NCBI GenBank assembly: GCA_016186985.1
Contig: JACPKO010000038.1
Coordinates: 1 to 43,913 of the forward strand
Source of the DNA: Candidatus Daviesbacteria bacterium
Lineage (GTDB): Bacteria > Patescibacteriota > Microgenomatia > Daviesbacterales > UBA10151
Direction of reading: 5' to 3'
Length of the DNA stretch: 43,913 nucleotides
A program made the translations under genes and the position numbers. Positions 23,644-32,421 of this stretch are shown in pieces. Below the pieces are notes generated by a model. That model was not told the DNA's origin and did no database searches. It worked only from the letters and a program-made list of their open reading frames with translations. Positions within the stretch are counted from its first letter, which is position 1. Each line of letters starts with the position of its first letter.

Positions 23644-24756
23644 CTAAGAGTTCTTATCAAGAAGCCGGGTATAAAGGGCAATATATTCATTAATCATCTT
23701 CTCTTTTGTAAAATGCTTTTGGACATATTTCCTGCAAGCTGTTCTATCAATCTCTCCGATCCGCTTCACTGCCTCAACAAGTCCCTCAATTCCTTGTTTT
23801 TTTATTATCCACGATTCTTTATGCGGCCTGTCTTCATTATCGGGATCAATGACAAATCCGGTCACCCCATCTTTAACAACTTCAGATATTGCGCCCCTGT
23901 TATAAGCAATAACCGGAGTGCCGCAAGCCATTGCTTCAACCATAACCAAACCGAATTCTTCTTCAAGATGGGTCGGGAAAAGCAATGCTTTAGCATTTTT
24001 ATAAAGGGATATCTTTTCCTTTTCTGTAGAAGGACCTTTATACTTAACATTATTTGAAAAATTAGGTTTAATCTTCTCGGCAAAGTAAGTTTTGTGTTCA
24101 GGCCGGATAGGCTCTCCACCGGCAAGAATAAGTGGAAAGCCTCCGGCGTATGAAGCATCCATTGCATCTTTTATTCCTTTTGGCGGAACCATCCTGCTAA
24201 ACCATAAGATGTAGTCCTCCGATTTTGGAGAAAAAGGGAATAAGGAAATATCAATTCCATAATAAATTACTTCGCTACTAAATAGGCTATTTGATATTTT
24301 TTGGGCAGCTTTTGAAGCAAATACAACTACATCTTTGTTTTTTCTCTGGGTTTTTTCAAGAACTGACTTTAAGTTTGGGGATTTCCAGTGATGATTATGC
24401 ATTGTTGTTACAATTGGACAATCAGCAAAAGCAGAAAACCCCGAAAAAAGATAAAAATGGTAATAATTGTTGTGGATAATATCAAAATCCTTACTTTTTT
24501 CGATGACATTACCGGCTTGTAAAATTTGGTAAGGGATTCGTGTCTCCAAATCTCCCTCATATAAACCATTTGTTTGTTTTGAGCTACAAACTGAAATAAG
24601 TTTGGCGCGGGTTTTACTGTCTGAGGTTGCAAAAAGCGACACATCAGCCCCTTTATCTACTAACCCTTCCGTCAAAAGGTGGGCAAACATTTCTGTACCT
24701 CCAATACTCTCCGGCGAAATTGGTTTGAGTAAGCTTGCAACTATTGCTACTTTCAT
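23644..24756 (-). CDS. GT4-family glycosyltransferase
   Basis: 370 residues, GT-B fold. N-terminus KVAIVASLLKPISPESIGGTE with the acceptor-side GG loop, then DIIHNNYYHFYLF. The C-terminal domain has ILWFSRMVPPKGIKDAMDAS, LILAGGEPI and FPTHLEEEFGLVMVEAMACG with the E-x7-E motif, then PVIAYNRGAISEVV. Divergent from the wall operon, with TATAAT 8 nt before ATG 24756. It is probably a cell-envelope glycan enzyme; donor and acceptor are not readable. Confidence 0.9.
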   Translation of the reverse strand: MKVAIVASLLKPISPESIGGTEMFAHLLTEGLVDKGADVSLFATSDSKTRAKLISVCSSKQTNGLYEGDLETRIPYQILQAGNVIEKSKDFDIIHNNYYHFYLFSGFSAFADCPIVTTMHNHHWKSPNLKSVLEKTQRKNKDVVVFASKAAQKISNSLFSSEVIYYGIDISLFPFSPKSEDYILWFSRMVPPKGIKDAMDASYAGGFPLILAGGEPIRPEHKTYFAEKIKPNFSNNVKYKGPSTEKEKISLYKNAKALLFPTHLEEEFGLVMVEAMACGTPVIAYNRGAISEVVKDGVTGFVIDPDNEDRPHKESWIIKKQGIEGLVEAVKRIGEIDRTACRKYVQKHFTKEKMINEYIALYTRLLDKNS

Positions 24757-24764
24757 AAGGACGT

Positions 24765-24787
24765 ATTATAACTCAAGGATCCCTTGA
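24765..24787 (-). promoter_or_regulatory. -10 box TATAAT with an adjacent dyad, upstream of the GT4 gene
   Basis: Perfect TATAAT (24765-24770) lies 8 nt from ATG 24756. Next to it is the dyad TCAAGG-ATC-CCTTGA (24773-24787), in the space shared with the divergent GlmU/MurC gene, so it could be an operator. No clear -35. Confidence 0.5.
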
Positions 24788-24818
24788 TAATTAACTCGTC
24801 TTACACGAAAATAAGCTC

Positions 24819-26918
24819 ATGGATTTAGAAAATATAGCAGTTGTAGTTCTTGCCGCAGGCAAAGGCACAAGGTTTGGGGAAAGCTATACTAAGCTTCTCC
24901 ATCCTATATTCAGAAAACCCTTAATTTATTATCCAATCCAAAATCTTAAAAATTTGGGAATTAATAACATTATTACCGTTTTGTCTGACCCGAAAGTAGA
25001 AGACGAGATCAAAAAATACATAGAGTGCGATTTTGTGTATCAAAGGAAGCTTTTAGGCACAGCTGATGCTGTTAAACTGGCACTTACTAAATTTAGCTTT
25101 ACACCTTTAAGGTGGGAAGCTAAAACTGTGATGGTTATAAACGGTGACGACGCAACTCTTTATACAAAAAAAACGCTCGAGGAATTTTTAAGGTCCCACG
25201 AAGCAAACCGGACCGAAATAAGTTTAATGACAATCAAAACTCCAAGGGCGATGGAAGCGGGAAGGGTTATTCGCGATAAAAAAGGTAATTTTTCCAAAAT
25301 TTTAGAGTATAAAGAATATCTGGAATCGGGCACAGTAAGCAAGGAAATCAATTGCGGGGTTTATCTTTTTAATACAGATTTTCTGAGGAAAAATTTGCCA
25401 AAGGTGGAAAAATCCCAAAATGGAGAATATTATTTAACAGATCTATTAAATATTGCTAAAGAACAGGGAAAGAGGATAAATTTATTTGTTTTAAAAAACC
25501 ACTCAGAGTGGATTGGGATTAATGACAAAAAAGATTTAAAATATGCTGAAAACGTAATTTCAAAAAGGGGGTTAATTATGAAAGAAGAAAAATTACCTAA
25601 AAAGATAGTTCATTTCTTAGGTATTGCCGGCTCCGGCACTTCCTCTTGTGCTGCAATTGCTAGATCTTACGGATATACGATTTCTGGCTGTGATATTAAC
25701 CCAACCGATGAATTTACAAAACCTCTAAAAGGAGTTGATATTTTAAAGGGTCATTCTAAATCTCATTTGCAAAACGTAGATCTTTTGGTTGTCACCCCCG
25801 CAATTTTTTCATTGGATCCAAACAACGAAGAGCTTATTGAAGCCAAAGAGAGAAAGATGAGCAAAGCTCGCGGTCGAGACCCGCTTAAAATTTTAACCTG
25901 GCAGCAGTTTTTAGGTAGAAATTTGACAAAAGACAAATTTGTAATTGCCGTCTGCGGAACACATGGTAAATCAACAACCACTGCTATGATTGGGAAGTTA
26001 TTGGGAGATGCAAATTTGGATCCAACAATAATGCTCGGCGCAAACGTTAAAAAATGGGGTGGGAATTTCAAGATTGGTCATACTAAATATTTTGTTGTTG
26101 AAGCGGATGAGTTTAACGATAACTATATGTCTTTAACTCCGGATGTTTCAGTTGTGACAAATATTGAATTTGACCATCCCGAGTATTTCAAGGATTTTGC
26201 AATTTATAAAAGGTCTTTCCAGAATTTTTTGCATAAAACCAAAAAAATGATTCTGGCAAATTTGGAAGACAGTGGAACAAGAAAAACTTTACTTGAGGAA
26301 AACGCACAATATGGAATGTTTTTTAAACCAGTCTCAGATTATTCTAAGAATTTAATTGATTTTCCCCTAAAAGTACTTGGCAGTCATAACATCTTAAATG
26401 CATCTGCTGCATACCATGTCGGTGTTGCCTTAGGAATAAATCCAAAAGTAATTAAATCGAGTTTAAAAAACTTTGATGGAATAGACAGAAGAATAGAATA
26501 TCTCGGTAATATAAATGGCGCAAAAGTATATTCAGATTTTGGCCATCACCCAACTGAGATTAAGGTTACTGTGCAGGCTTTGAGACAAAAATATCACGAT
26601 CGTGAAGTTATTGTCCTATTCCAACCGCATATGTTTTCCAGGACCAAAGCACTATTTTCCGATTTTGTAGAAGTTTTCAGAAATCTTCCTGTTAAAAAAG
26701 CATATATCTTAGATATTTATCCCAGCAGGGAAATAGATACAGGACTTGTAGACAGTAAGCAGCTGGTTCAAGCAATAGGAAAAGAAAATGTCCAATACTC
26801 AAGAAACCTTAGCAAAACTTTCCAGGAACTCACTAACCAACTAACCAATCGCCATTTGGTAATTTTTATGGGGGCAGGGGATATAGATCAAAAAATAAGA
26901 TTAAAGATCAATGATTAA
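24819..26918 (+). CDS. murC: Fusion: GlmU-like nucleotidyltransferase + MurC (UDP-N-acetylmuramate-alanine ligase)
   Basis: 699 residues. Residues 1-250 are a sugar nucleotidyltransferase like the uridylyltransferase half of GlmU: VVLAAGKGTRFGESYTKLLH, LGTADAVKLAL, VMVINGDDATLY, INCGVYLFNTDFL. The acetyltransferase beta-helix is absent. Residues 254-699 are MurC: VHFLGIAGSGTSSCA, ATP loop GTHGKSTTTAM, EADEFNDNYMSL, NIEFDHPEY, FGHHPTEIK and FQPHMFSRT. An internal ATG at 25578 (Met254), preceded by AAGGGGG at 25565-25570, could also make MurC alone. The fusion would join UDP-GlcNAc supply to the first amino-acid addition. It starts the wall operon and overlaps murD by 8 nt. Confidence 0.9.
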   Translation: MDLENIAVVVLAAGKGTRFGESYTKLLHPIFRKPLIYYPIQNLKNLGINNIITVLSDPKVEDEIKKYIECDFVYQRKLLGTADAVKLALTKFSFTPLRWEAKTVMVINGDDATLYTKKTLEEFLRSHEANRTEISLMTIKTPRAMEAGRVIRDKKGNFSKILEYKEYLESGTVSKEINCGVYLFNTDFLRKNLPKVEKSQNGEYYLTDLLNIAKEQGKRINLFVLKNHSEWIGINDKKDLKYAENVISKRGLIMKEEKLPKKIVHFLGIAGSGTSSCAAIARSYGYTISGCDINPTDEFTKPLKGVDILKGHSKSHLQNVDLLVVTPAIFSLDPNNEELIEAKERKMSKARGRDPLKILTWQQFLGRNLTKDKFVIAVCGTHGKSTTTAMIGKLLGDANLDPTIMLGANVKKWGGNFKIGHTKYFVVEADEFNDNYMSLTPDVSVVTNIEFDHPEYFKDFAIYKRSFQNFLHKTKKMILANLEDSGTRKTLLEENAQYGMFFKPVSDYSKNLIDFPLKVLGSHNILNASAAYHVGVALGINPKVIKSSLKNFDGIDRRIEYLGNINGAKVYSDFGHHPTEIKVTVQALRQKYHDREVIVLFQPHMFSRTKALFSDFVEVFRNLPVKKAYILDIYPSREIDTGLVDSKQLVQAIGKENVQYSRNLSKTFQELTNQLTNRHLVIFMGAGDIDQKIRLKIND

Positions 26919-28287
26919 AGATTTCAAAAATAAAAAAATACTTATTCTGGGCCTTGGATTAAACGAGGGAGGTGTAGGTTCCGCTAAATTTTTTGCAAAA
27001 AAAGGAGCGGATATTTTGGTCACCGATTTAAAAAATGCTGATTCTTTAAAACCATCTCTTGAAAAATTAAAGGAATTTATAAACGTTAAATATCATTTGG
27101 GCGGTCACAAAAAAGAAGATATTGACTGGGCAGATCTCGTTATTAGAAATCCAGCGTTAAAACCTGATAACCAATTCCTAAAGTATGCAAAAGAAAAAGG
27201 GAAAAAAATTACAACTGACCTGGGAATATTTTTGGAATTTATAAATAGAAACCAAATTATTGGTGTTACCGGAACAAAGGGCAAATCAACAACGGCTTCA
27301 TTAATTTTTGAGGTTATAAAAAAGTTACACCTCGGAGGCCTGCCTGCCGGCAGGCAAGGTGTAACAAGAAAAGCAATCCTTACGGGGAATATCGGTAAAA
27401 GTGTTTTGGATTCAATCGAAGATATCGGTAAGGATACTTTAGTTATTTTAGAAATTTCCTCTTTCCAGCTGGAATCTTTTAATGATAAAAAAGTATCGCC
27501 AAAATATGCAGTTATAACAAACATCTACCAGGACCATTTAAATTACTACACTTCAATGGAGGAATATGTTGCATCTAAAAAATTAATCGCCATAAATCAG
27601 GACGAAAATGATTTCTTATTCGTTAATAAAGATGATAAACAAATAAACAATACTGAATTTTTATCCGGCATAAAATCACAAATTGTTTATTTTTCAAGTG
27701 ATGATTTACCTGCTGGTTTTAAACCGCTTCTTCCGGGCAAATATAATTTATCCAACTTTGCAGCAGCCCTTGCTGTTACAAAAAAATTGGGGGTGGGGGA
27801 AGATGTGACAATTAAAGTTTTTGGGAAGTTCAAGGGTGTGCCTTTCAGGATGGAGCTTGTAAAGGAATGGAACGGTGTAAAAATTTACAACAATACAACA
27901 GCAACCGCACCGGAACCCGCAATTGAATCTTTAAAAACTTTTCCAAATTCCATTTTAATTTGTGGTGGGATGAATAAGGGATTGGATTATGGAAAGTTTG
28001 CGCAAGCAATAGGAAAATATGCAAAAGAGGTTTATTTCCTGGAGGGTGATGCAACAGAAGCTCTCAGCAATCAGCTCTCAGCAATCAGCCAAAAAAAAGT
28101 CAGAGGGAATTATAATAATTTAACAGCTTTACTTGAAGCTGTAAAAAAAAGAGTGCAAAGTGGGGATGTAATTTTATCACCGCAGGTGATTCTCTTCTCT
28201 CCCGGCGCAACTTCCTTTAATTTATTTCAAAACGAATTTGATAGAGGCAGAAAATTTAATGAGGCAGTTGAAAGGGTTTTTGTTTAA
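26911..28287 (+). CDS. murD: UDP-N-acetylmuramoyl-L-alanine-D-glutamate ligase MurD, with two repeat inserts
   Basis: 458 residues. Motifs: ILGLGLNEGG (N-terminal Rossmann), ATP loop GVTGTKGKSTTASL (118-131), LEISSFQLE, TNIYQDHLNYY, then the C-terminal domain IYNNTTATAPEPAI and ILICGGMNKGLDY. MurD adds D-Glu to UDP-MurNAc-Ala. Two non-family segments are visible: LGGLPAGRQG (about 141-150), encoded by a nested palindrome, and ALSNQLSAIS (about 384-393), encoded by alternating heptamers. Both keep the frame. It starts inside the murC stop and its TAA overlaps the next ATG. Confidence 0.93.
   Translation: MIKDFKNKKILILGLGLNEGGVGSAKFFAKKGADILVTDLKNADSLKPSLEKLKEFINVKYHLGGHKKEDIDWADLVIRNPALKPDNQFLKYAKEKGKKITTDLGIFLEFINRNQIIGVTGTKGKSTTASLIFEVIKKLHLGGLPAGRQGVTRKAILTGNIGKSVLDSIEDIGKDTLVILEISSFQLESFNDKKVSPKYAVITNIYQDHLNYYTSMEEYVASKKLIAINQDENDFLFVNKDDKQINNTEFLSGIKSQIVYFSSDDLPAGFKPLLPGKYNLSNFAAALAVTKKLGVGEDVTIKVFGKFKGVPFRMELVKEWNGVKIYNNTTATAPEPAIESLKTFPNSILICGGMNKGLDYGKFAQAIGKYAKEVYFLEGDATEALSNQLSAISQKKVRGNYNNLTALLEAVKKRVQSGDVILSPQVILFSPGATSFNLFQNEFDRGRKFNEAVERVFV
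27324..27365. repeat. Nested palindrome inside murD (LPAGRQG element)
   Basis: Outer arms GTTACACCT (27324-27332) and AGGTGTAAC (27357-27365) enclose TCGGAGGCC and a perfect 16-nt palindrome TGCCTGCCGGCAGGCA (27341-27356). The outer arms and the CCTCGGAGG core match the free-standing palindrome at 32395-32417. Confidence 0.85.
28061..28088 (+). repeat. Alternating heptamers in murD
   Basis: CTCTCAG CAATCAG repeated twice, translated in frame as NQLSAIS-type residues. Confidence 0.8.
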
Positions 28288-29033
28288 TGTATATCAAACT
28301 AAACAATCAGGAAATTTATTATCAAAAGTTGGGGAGTGGCAAAGATCTAATTATGCTTCACGGATGGAAACAGGATGTTTCAACTTTTCACAATGTAGCG
28401 GAAGTTTTAAAAAAACATTTTACCCTTTGGCTGATTGATTTACCGGGCTTTGGAAGAAGTGAAGCCCCAAAAAAAGACTTTACGGTTTCAGATTATGCAG
28501 AAATTATTAAGGATTTTATTCTAGATAAAAAATTAAAATGGCCTAATCTTTTGGGGCATTCTGTTGGCGGAAATATCGCAATAAAGTTTGCATCCGAAAA
28601 CGGGGAATTAATAGATAAACTAATTTTAGAAAGTAGTTCGGGAATCCGTCCAAAGAAAACTTTTTTTAGATTTGTTCTTTATGTTAATGCGAAGGTCTTT
28701 AAGTACTTAGTTCCAAATTTCTTCAATATCAAACTGAAAGTTCGAAGATGGCTTTACTGGAAACTGGAATCCGATTATTTAAATGCGGGATTTTTAAAAA
28801 ATACTCTTACTAACATCTTGGATGAGGACCTTAGCAATGTATTAGGCCGGATAAAAAATAACACGTTTATAATCTGGGGAGAAAATGACGAACAAGTTAA
28901 ATTAAAATACGGAAGGATGATTTATAAGTTAATTCCAAATAGCAGAATAGAAATTCTGGAAAACACCGGACATTTTCCACATACCGGAAATCCAAAAATG
29001 TTTCTTTATTGGGTTATAGATTTTTTAAGTTAA
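28287..29033 (+). CDS. Alpha/beta hydrolase
   Basis: 248 residues. Oxyanion region MLHGWKQDV, strand LIDLPGFGRSEAP, nucleophile elbow GHSVGG with Ser92, acid in IWGENDEQV and catalytic His in TGHFPH. The cap (about 125-185) is helical and basic. It overlaps the murD stop by one base and murF starts 1 nt after it, so it is co-expressed with the wall ligases. Substrate unknown; an esterase, amidase or lipid-linked wall role is possible. Confidence 0.85.
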   Translation: MYIKLNNQEIYYQKLGSGKDLIMLHGWKQDVSTFHNVAEVLKKHFTLWLIDLPGFGRSEAPKKDFTVSDYAEIIKDFILDKKLKWPNLLGHSVGGNIAIKFASENGELIDKLILESSSGIRPKKTFFRFVLYVNAKVFKYLVPNFFNIKLKVRRWLYWKLESDYLNAGFLKNTLTNILDEDLSNVLGRIKNNTFIIWGENDEQVKLKYGRMIYKLIPNSRIEILENTGHFPHTGNPKMFLYWVIDFLS

Positions 29034-29034
29034 T

Positions 29035-30447
29035 ATGTTAAGCAAACTTTTTCCGTTACTTGACTATCTATATATATTCCAGCTTTTGGAATATGATCGC
29101 GGCGATTTTTTAAAATGGTTTTTTAATAATCCCTTAAGAAGAAATTTGCAGAAAAAAAACTCGCTTGAGCTTACTTTAAAAATCCAGTTTTTGGCAACAA
29201 TTACCTCTTTTATTATGCTCACACTTTCAACATTAATTGCTTTAATTCTCTTTAGCGGAAGTTTATTAATTTTAGTTATGGTTTATATTTTTTTTGAGTC
29301 AATTTCACCTTTGTTTATTGTTTTTTCTTCAATCCTGTTTTCGCCGTTTGACTTTTACTTTAAATTTAAAATAACCCAAAGCGCAAAGAGAAAACTCCAG
29401 GGCCTCAAGAATTTAAAAACAGTTGCAATAATCGGTTCGTATGCCAAAACCTCAACCAAAAATATTCTCTATACACTTTTATGGAAAGATTTTTATACTG
29501 TTAAAACCCCCAAAAGTTTTAACACGCCCGTGGCAATCGCCAAAACAATTCTTTCAGATCTTAAGGAAACAACTGAAATTTTTATTGTAGAAATGGATGC
29601 GTATCACCCGGGCGACATCAGAAATCTTTGCAAAATTGCAAACCCAGATATGGCAATTATAACCGCCATTGCCCCGCAGCACTTAGAAAGGTTTGGCAAT
29701 ATTGAAAAACTTGCAAGAACTCAATTTGAGGAAGTGCAGTTTTTAAAAGACGGTCCCTTATTTCTAAATTCAATGGATGAGTTAACTATGCAGACTCATG
29801 GAAAATTTAATGCACAAAAAATTTTCTTCGGGGGAGAAGTTGATAAATTTAGGATTGAGAATGTAAAAAGCAAAGAAGGCGGAGTTGCATTTAAACTGAT
29901 TCTTGATAGAGACAAAATTGACATTGATTTACCGCTTCCGGGGGAACATAACGCTTATAACTTTTTAGCAGCCGCTGCAATCGCTTATAACCTGGGACTT
30001 AGCGCAAAAATAATTGCTTCCCGGGCCCGGTTAATTTTACCTACCGAACACCGTTTGGAAATAAGAAAAACGGGAAAACTTACTATTATCGATAACAGCT
30101 ACAACACTAATCCGAAAGTAGTCATTTCATCCTTAAAACTCCTTAAAGAAACCGGAAAAGATTTAAAAAAAATATTAATAACACCTGGGCTTATAGAGCA
30201 GGGAAAGAACGCTGAAATTGAAAACAAAAAGTTTATTAAAAATGCCGGTAAAGTCGCTGACGAAATAATAATTGTTGGTGAGAGTTTTAAGCTATTTTTG
30301 AAGTCAGGATTAAATGAAGCAAGGTTTCCCAAAAACAAAACCCACTTTGCTCTCTCGACAAAATCAGCGATGGAGATTGCCAGCAAACTCGCGCAAAAGG
30401 ATGCAGTTATTTTAATTGAAAACGATTTGCCGGACCAATATTCCTAA
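29035..30447 (+). CDS. murF: MurF-like Mur ligase with an N-terminal membrane anchor
   Basis: 470 residues. The first about 125 hold two or three hydrophobic helices (about 48-73, 75-104), not found in typical cytosolic MurF. The ligase follows: P-loop GSYAKTSTKNIL (134-145), where MurF normally has GxxGKTTTK and Gly is replaced by Ala137, EMDAYHPGDIRNL, TAIAPQHLERFGN, GEHNAYNFLAAAA, and the C-terminal DNSYNTNPKVV corresponding to MurF DDAYNANP. MurF adds D-Ala-D-Ala to UDP-MurNAc-tripeptide. The wall-operon position supports the assignment, and the anchor may bring the last cytosolic step to the membrane. Confidence 0.82.
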   Translation: MLSKLFPLLDYLYIFQLLEYDRGDFLKWFFNNPLRRNLQKKNSLELTLKIQFLATITSFIMLTLSTLIALILFSGSLLILVMVYIFFESISPLFIVFSSILFSPFDFYFKFKITQSAKRKLQGLKNLKTVAIIGSYAKTSTKNILYTLLWKDFYTVKTPKSFNTPVAIAKTILSDLKETTEIFIVEMDAYHPGDIRNLCKIANPDMAIITAIAPQHLERFGNIEKLARTQFEEVQFLKDGPLFLNSMDELTMQTHGKFNAQKIFFGGEVDKFRIENVKSKEGGVAFKLILDRDKIDIDLPLPGEHNAYNFLAAAAIAYNLGLSAKIIASRARLILPTEHRLEIRKTGKLTIIDNSYNTNPKVVISSLKLLKETGKDLKKILITPGLIEQGKNAEIENKKFIKNAGKVADEIIIVGESFKLFLKSGLNEARFPKNKTHFALSTKSAMEIASKLAQKDAVILIENDLPDQYS

Positions 30448-30452
30448 AACAC

Positions 30453-30480
30453 TTGAATGTTTAAGTAAACAAGTTAAAAT
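30453..30480 (+). promoter_or_regulatory. Promoter of eno
   Basis: TTGAAT (30453-30458), 16-nt spacer, TAAAAT (30475-30480). ATG 30490 is 9 nt after the -10, so the leader is absent or one to three bases. Confidence 0.55.
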
Positions 30481-30489
30481 AGTAACTTA

Positions 30490-31803
30490 ATGAAGATTAG
30501 TTTAATAAAAGCCAGGCAGATTTTAGATTCCAGAGGAAACCCCACGGTTGAAACAGATGTTACATTGGAAGATGGCTCATTTGGAAGGGCAGCGGTTCCC
30601 TCCGGCGCCTCAACGGGGACACATGAAGCAATTGAACTCCGGGATAACAATCCCAAAATTTATCAGGGCAAATCAGTACAAAAAGCCGTTTATAACGTAA
30701 ATGGCCCGATTGCAAAGGCTTTAATTGGAAAAGCGGCGGAAGACCAGGATGCAATAGACAAAACTTTAATAGACCTTGACGGAACTGAAAATAAATCAAG
30801 ACTTGGTGCAAATGCAATTTTAGCAGTTTCAATCGCCGTATCAAAAGCCGCAGCATTATCCCAAAAGAAACCACTTTATGCATACTTCAATGAACTTGCG
30901 GGAAATCCAAAAATGCAGATGCCTGTTCCTATGATGAATATTATCAATGGAGGAAGGCACGCGGCCGGATCCACGGATATTCAGGAATTCATGATAATCC
31001 CGATTTCTGCCAAAACCTTTTCTGAAGCTTTACGGATGGGGGTTGAAGTGTTTCATACTCTGGAAAAAGTTTTAAAAACAAAAGGGTATGCCACAACTGT
31101 TGGTGACGAGGGAGGTTATTCACTCCCGGTAAAATCCGGTAACAAAGATGCAATGGACCTAATTTTAGAAGCAATCCGGCAAGCAGGATACTTTCCCCGT
31201 AAAGATTTTTTACTGGCTTTGGATGTTGCGGCTTCTGAGCTTTACATAGACCGGGAATATTGGTTAAACACTGAAAGTGAAAGGCTCCAAACCTTACAAA
31301 TGGTTGAATGGCTGCAGGGACTTGCACGGATGTACCCTGTTGTATCTATCGAGGACGGGCTGGACCAAAACGACTGGGAAGGCTGGAAAAAATTAACCAA
31401 GTCAATTGGCGAGACCACTCAAATTGTTGGCGACGATTTATTTGTAACAAATCCCAAATTCCTTAAAAAGGGCGTGGATGAAAAAGCCGCAAATGCAATA
31501 TTGATAAAATTAAACCAGATTGGGACATTGAGTGAAACCATCAAAACAGTAAAAACGGCAAGGGAAGCTAACTTTAAATCCATTATTTCCCACCGGTCAG
31601 GAGAAACAGAAGACACAACAATTGCTCACCTTGCAGTTGGACTTGGAACCGGGCAAATCAAAACAGGATCACTTTGTAGAACTGACCGGATTGCAAAGTA
31701 TAATGAACTTTTAAGGATTGAGGAAGAACTTGGGGACAAAGCGGATTATCCGAAGGAAAGCTCTGCTTATCCGGGGAAAGAAGTATTCAAAAGAAATGGC
31801 TAA
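30490..31803 (+). CDS. eno: Enolase
   Basis: 437 residues, usual length. Converts 2-phosphoglycerate to phosphoenolpyruvate. Motifs: ARQILDSRGNPTVE, GAAVPSGAST-type loop AAVPSGASTGTHEA, catalytic GDEGGYS, metal ligands in LALDVAASELY, VVSIEDGLDQND and IVGDDLFVTN, and LIKLNQIGTLSET plus SHRSGETEDT at the active site. It overlaps the phosphoglycerate mutase start by 8 nt (ATGGCTAA), so the two lower-glycolysis genes form one unit. Confidence 0.97.
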   Translation: MKISLIKARQILDSRGNPTVETDVTLEDGSFGRAAVPSGASTGTHEAIELRDNNPKIYQGKSVQKAVYNVNGPIAKALIGKAAEDQDAIDKTLIDLDGTENKSRLGANAILAVSIAVSKAAALSQKKPLYAYFNELAGNPKMQMPVPMMNIINGGRHAAGSTDIQEFMIIPISAKTFSEALRMGVEVFHTLEKVLKTKGYATTVGDEGGYSLPVKSGNKDAMDLILEAIRQAGYFPRKDFLLALDVAASELYIDREYWLNTESERLQTLQMVEWLQGLARMYPVVSIEDGLDQNDWEGWKKLTKSIGETTQIVGDDLFVTNPKFLKKGVDEKAANAILIKLNQIGTLSETIKTVKTAREANFKSIISHRSGETEDTTIAHLAVGLGTGQIKTGSLCRTDRIAKYNELLRIEEELGDKADYPKESSAYPGKEVFKRNG

Positions 31804-32394
31804 GCTTGTTTTGGTGAGGCACGGCGAATCCAAGTGGAATAAACTAGGCCTCTGGCAAGGCTGGACCGACATTGATTTAACCAAAAAAGGCATCAAACAG
31901 GCAAAAGAAACCGGCAGGCAACTCAAAGATATTCATTTCGACTTCGCATACTCATCACCGCTAATCCGTGCAACTAAAACTTTAAACGAAATTATGAAAG
32001 TATTAGGCCGGAATGACTTAAAAGTTGTAACAGATCATGCAATAACTGAGAAACATTACGGGATTTATGCAGGTAAAAATAAGTGGCAGGTCAAAGAAGA
32101 AATTGGAGAAGAAGAATTCCTAAAATTGAGAAGATCCTGGGACTATCCAACACCTGAAGGCGAGTCAATGAAACAAGTTTACGAAAGGTTAATTCCGTAT
32201 TACAGGAAAGAAATTTTACCTAAACTGAAGCAGGGGAAAAATGTCATTATCTCCTCTCACGGCAATACATTGAAGAAGAAATTGCAAAATTAGAATTCGG
32301 AATAGGGGAAGCTTACGTTTACGAAATTGATAAAAATGGAAAGGTCGCGGACAAAGAAATCAGGAATAAAAATCCCCTTGCAGGTAAACAGTAA
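31796..32394 (+). pseudogene. gpmA: 2,3-bisphosphoglycerate-dependent phosphoglycerate mutase, frameshifted near the C-terminus
   Basis: From ATG 31796 the frame gives LVLVRHGESKWN with the phosphorylated His, then GLWQGWTDIDLTKKG, TEKHYGIYAG and VIISSHGNT with the second catalytic His. About 157 residues in, it leaves frame and stops at 32291-32293. Another frame, from 32269 to TAA 32392-32394, continues the family with EEEIAKLEFGIGEAYVYEID. The helix expected after HGN(S/T)L (LRALVKYLE-like, about 11 residues) is gone, so a small deletion plus frameshift occurred. The core residues precede the break, so some activity is conceivable. A sequencing or assembly error is not excluded. Confidence 0.75.
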
Positions 32395-32417
32395 TGTTAC
32401 ACCTCCGAGGTGTAACA
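32395..32417. terminator. Perfect 23-nt palindrome between gpmA and dsbA; likely bidirectional terminator
   Basis: Eleven bases TGTTACACCTC pair with their exact complement around one central base. It fills the gap between two convergent genes, starts directly after the gpmA stop, and is followed by TGTTTTACTTTATTTTTG. Its arms equal those of the murD insert. Confidence 0.7.
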
Positions 32418-32421
32418 TGTT

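Noticed and set aside
26829..26855. AACCAACT/AACCAATC repeats near the end of murC as another heptamer site
   Set aside because: The period is 8, not 7, and only two units are seen.
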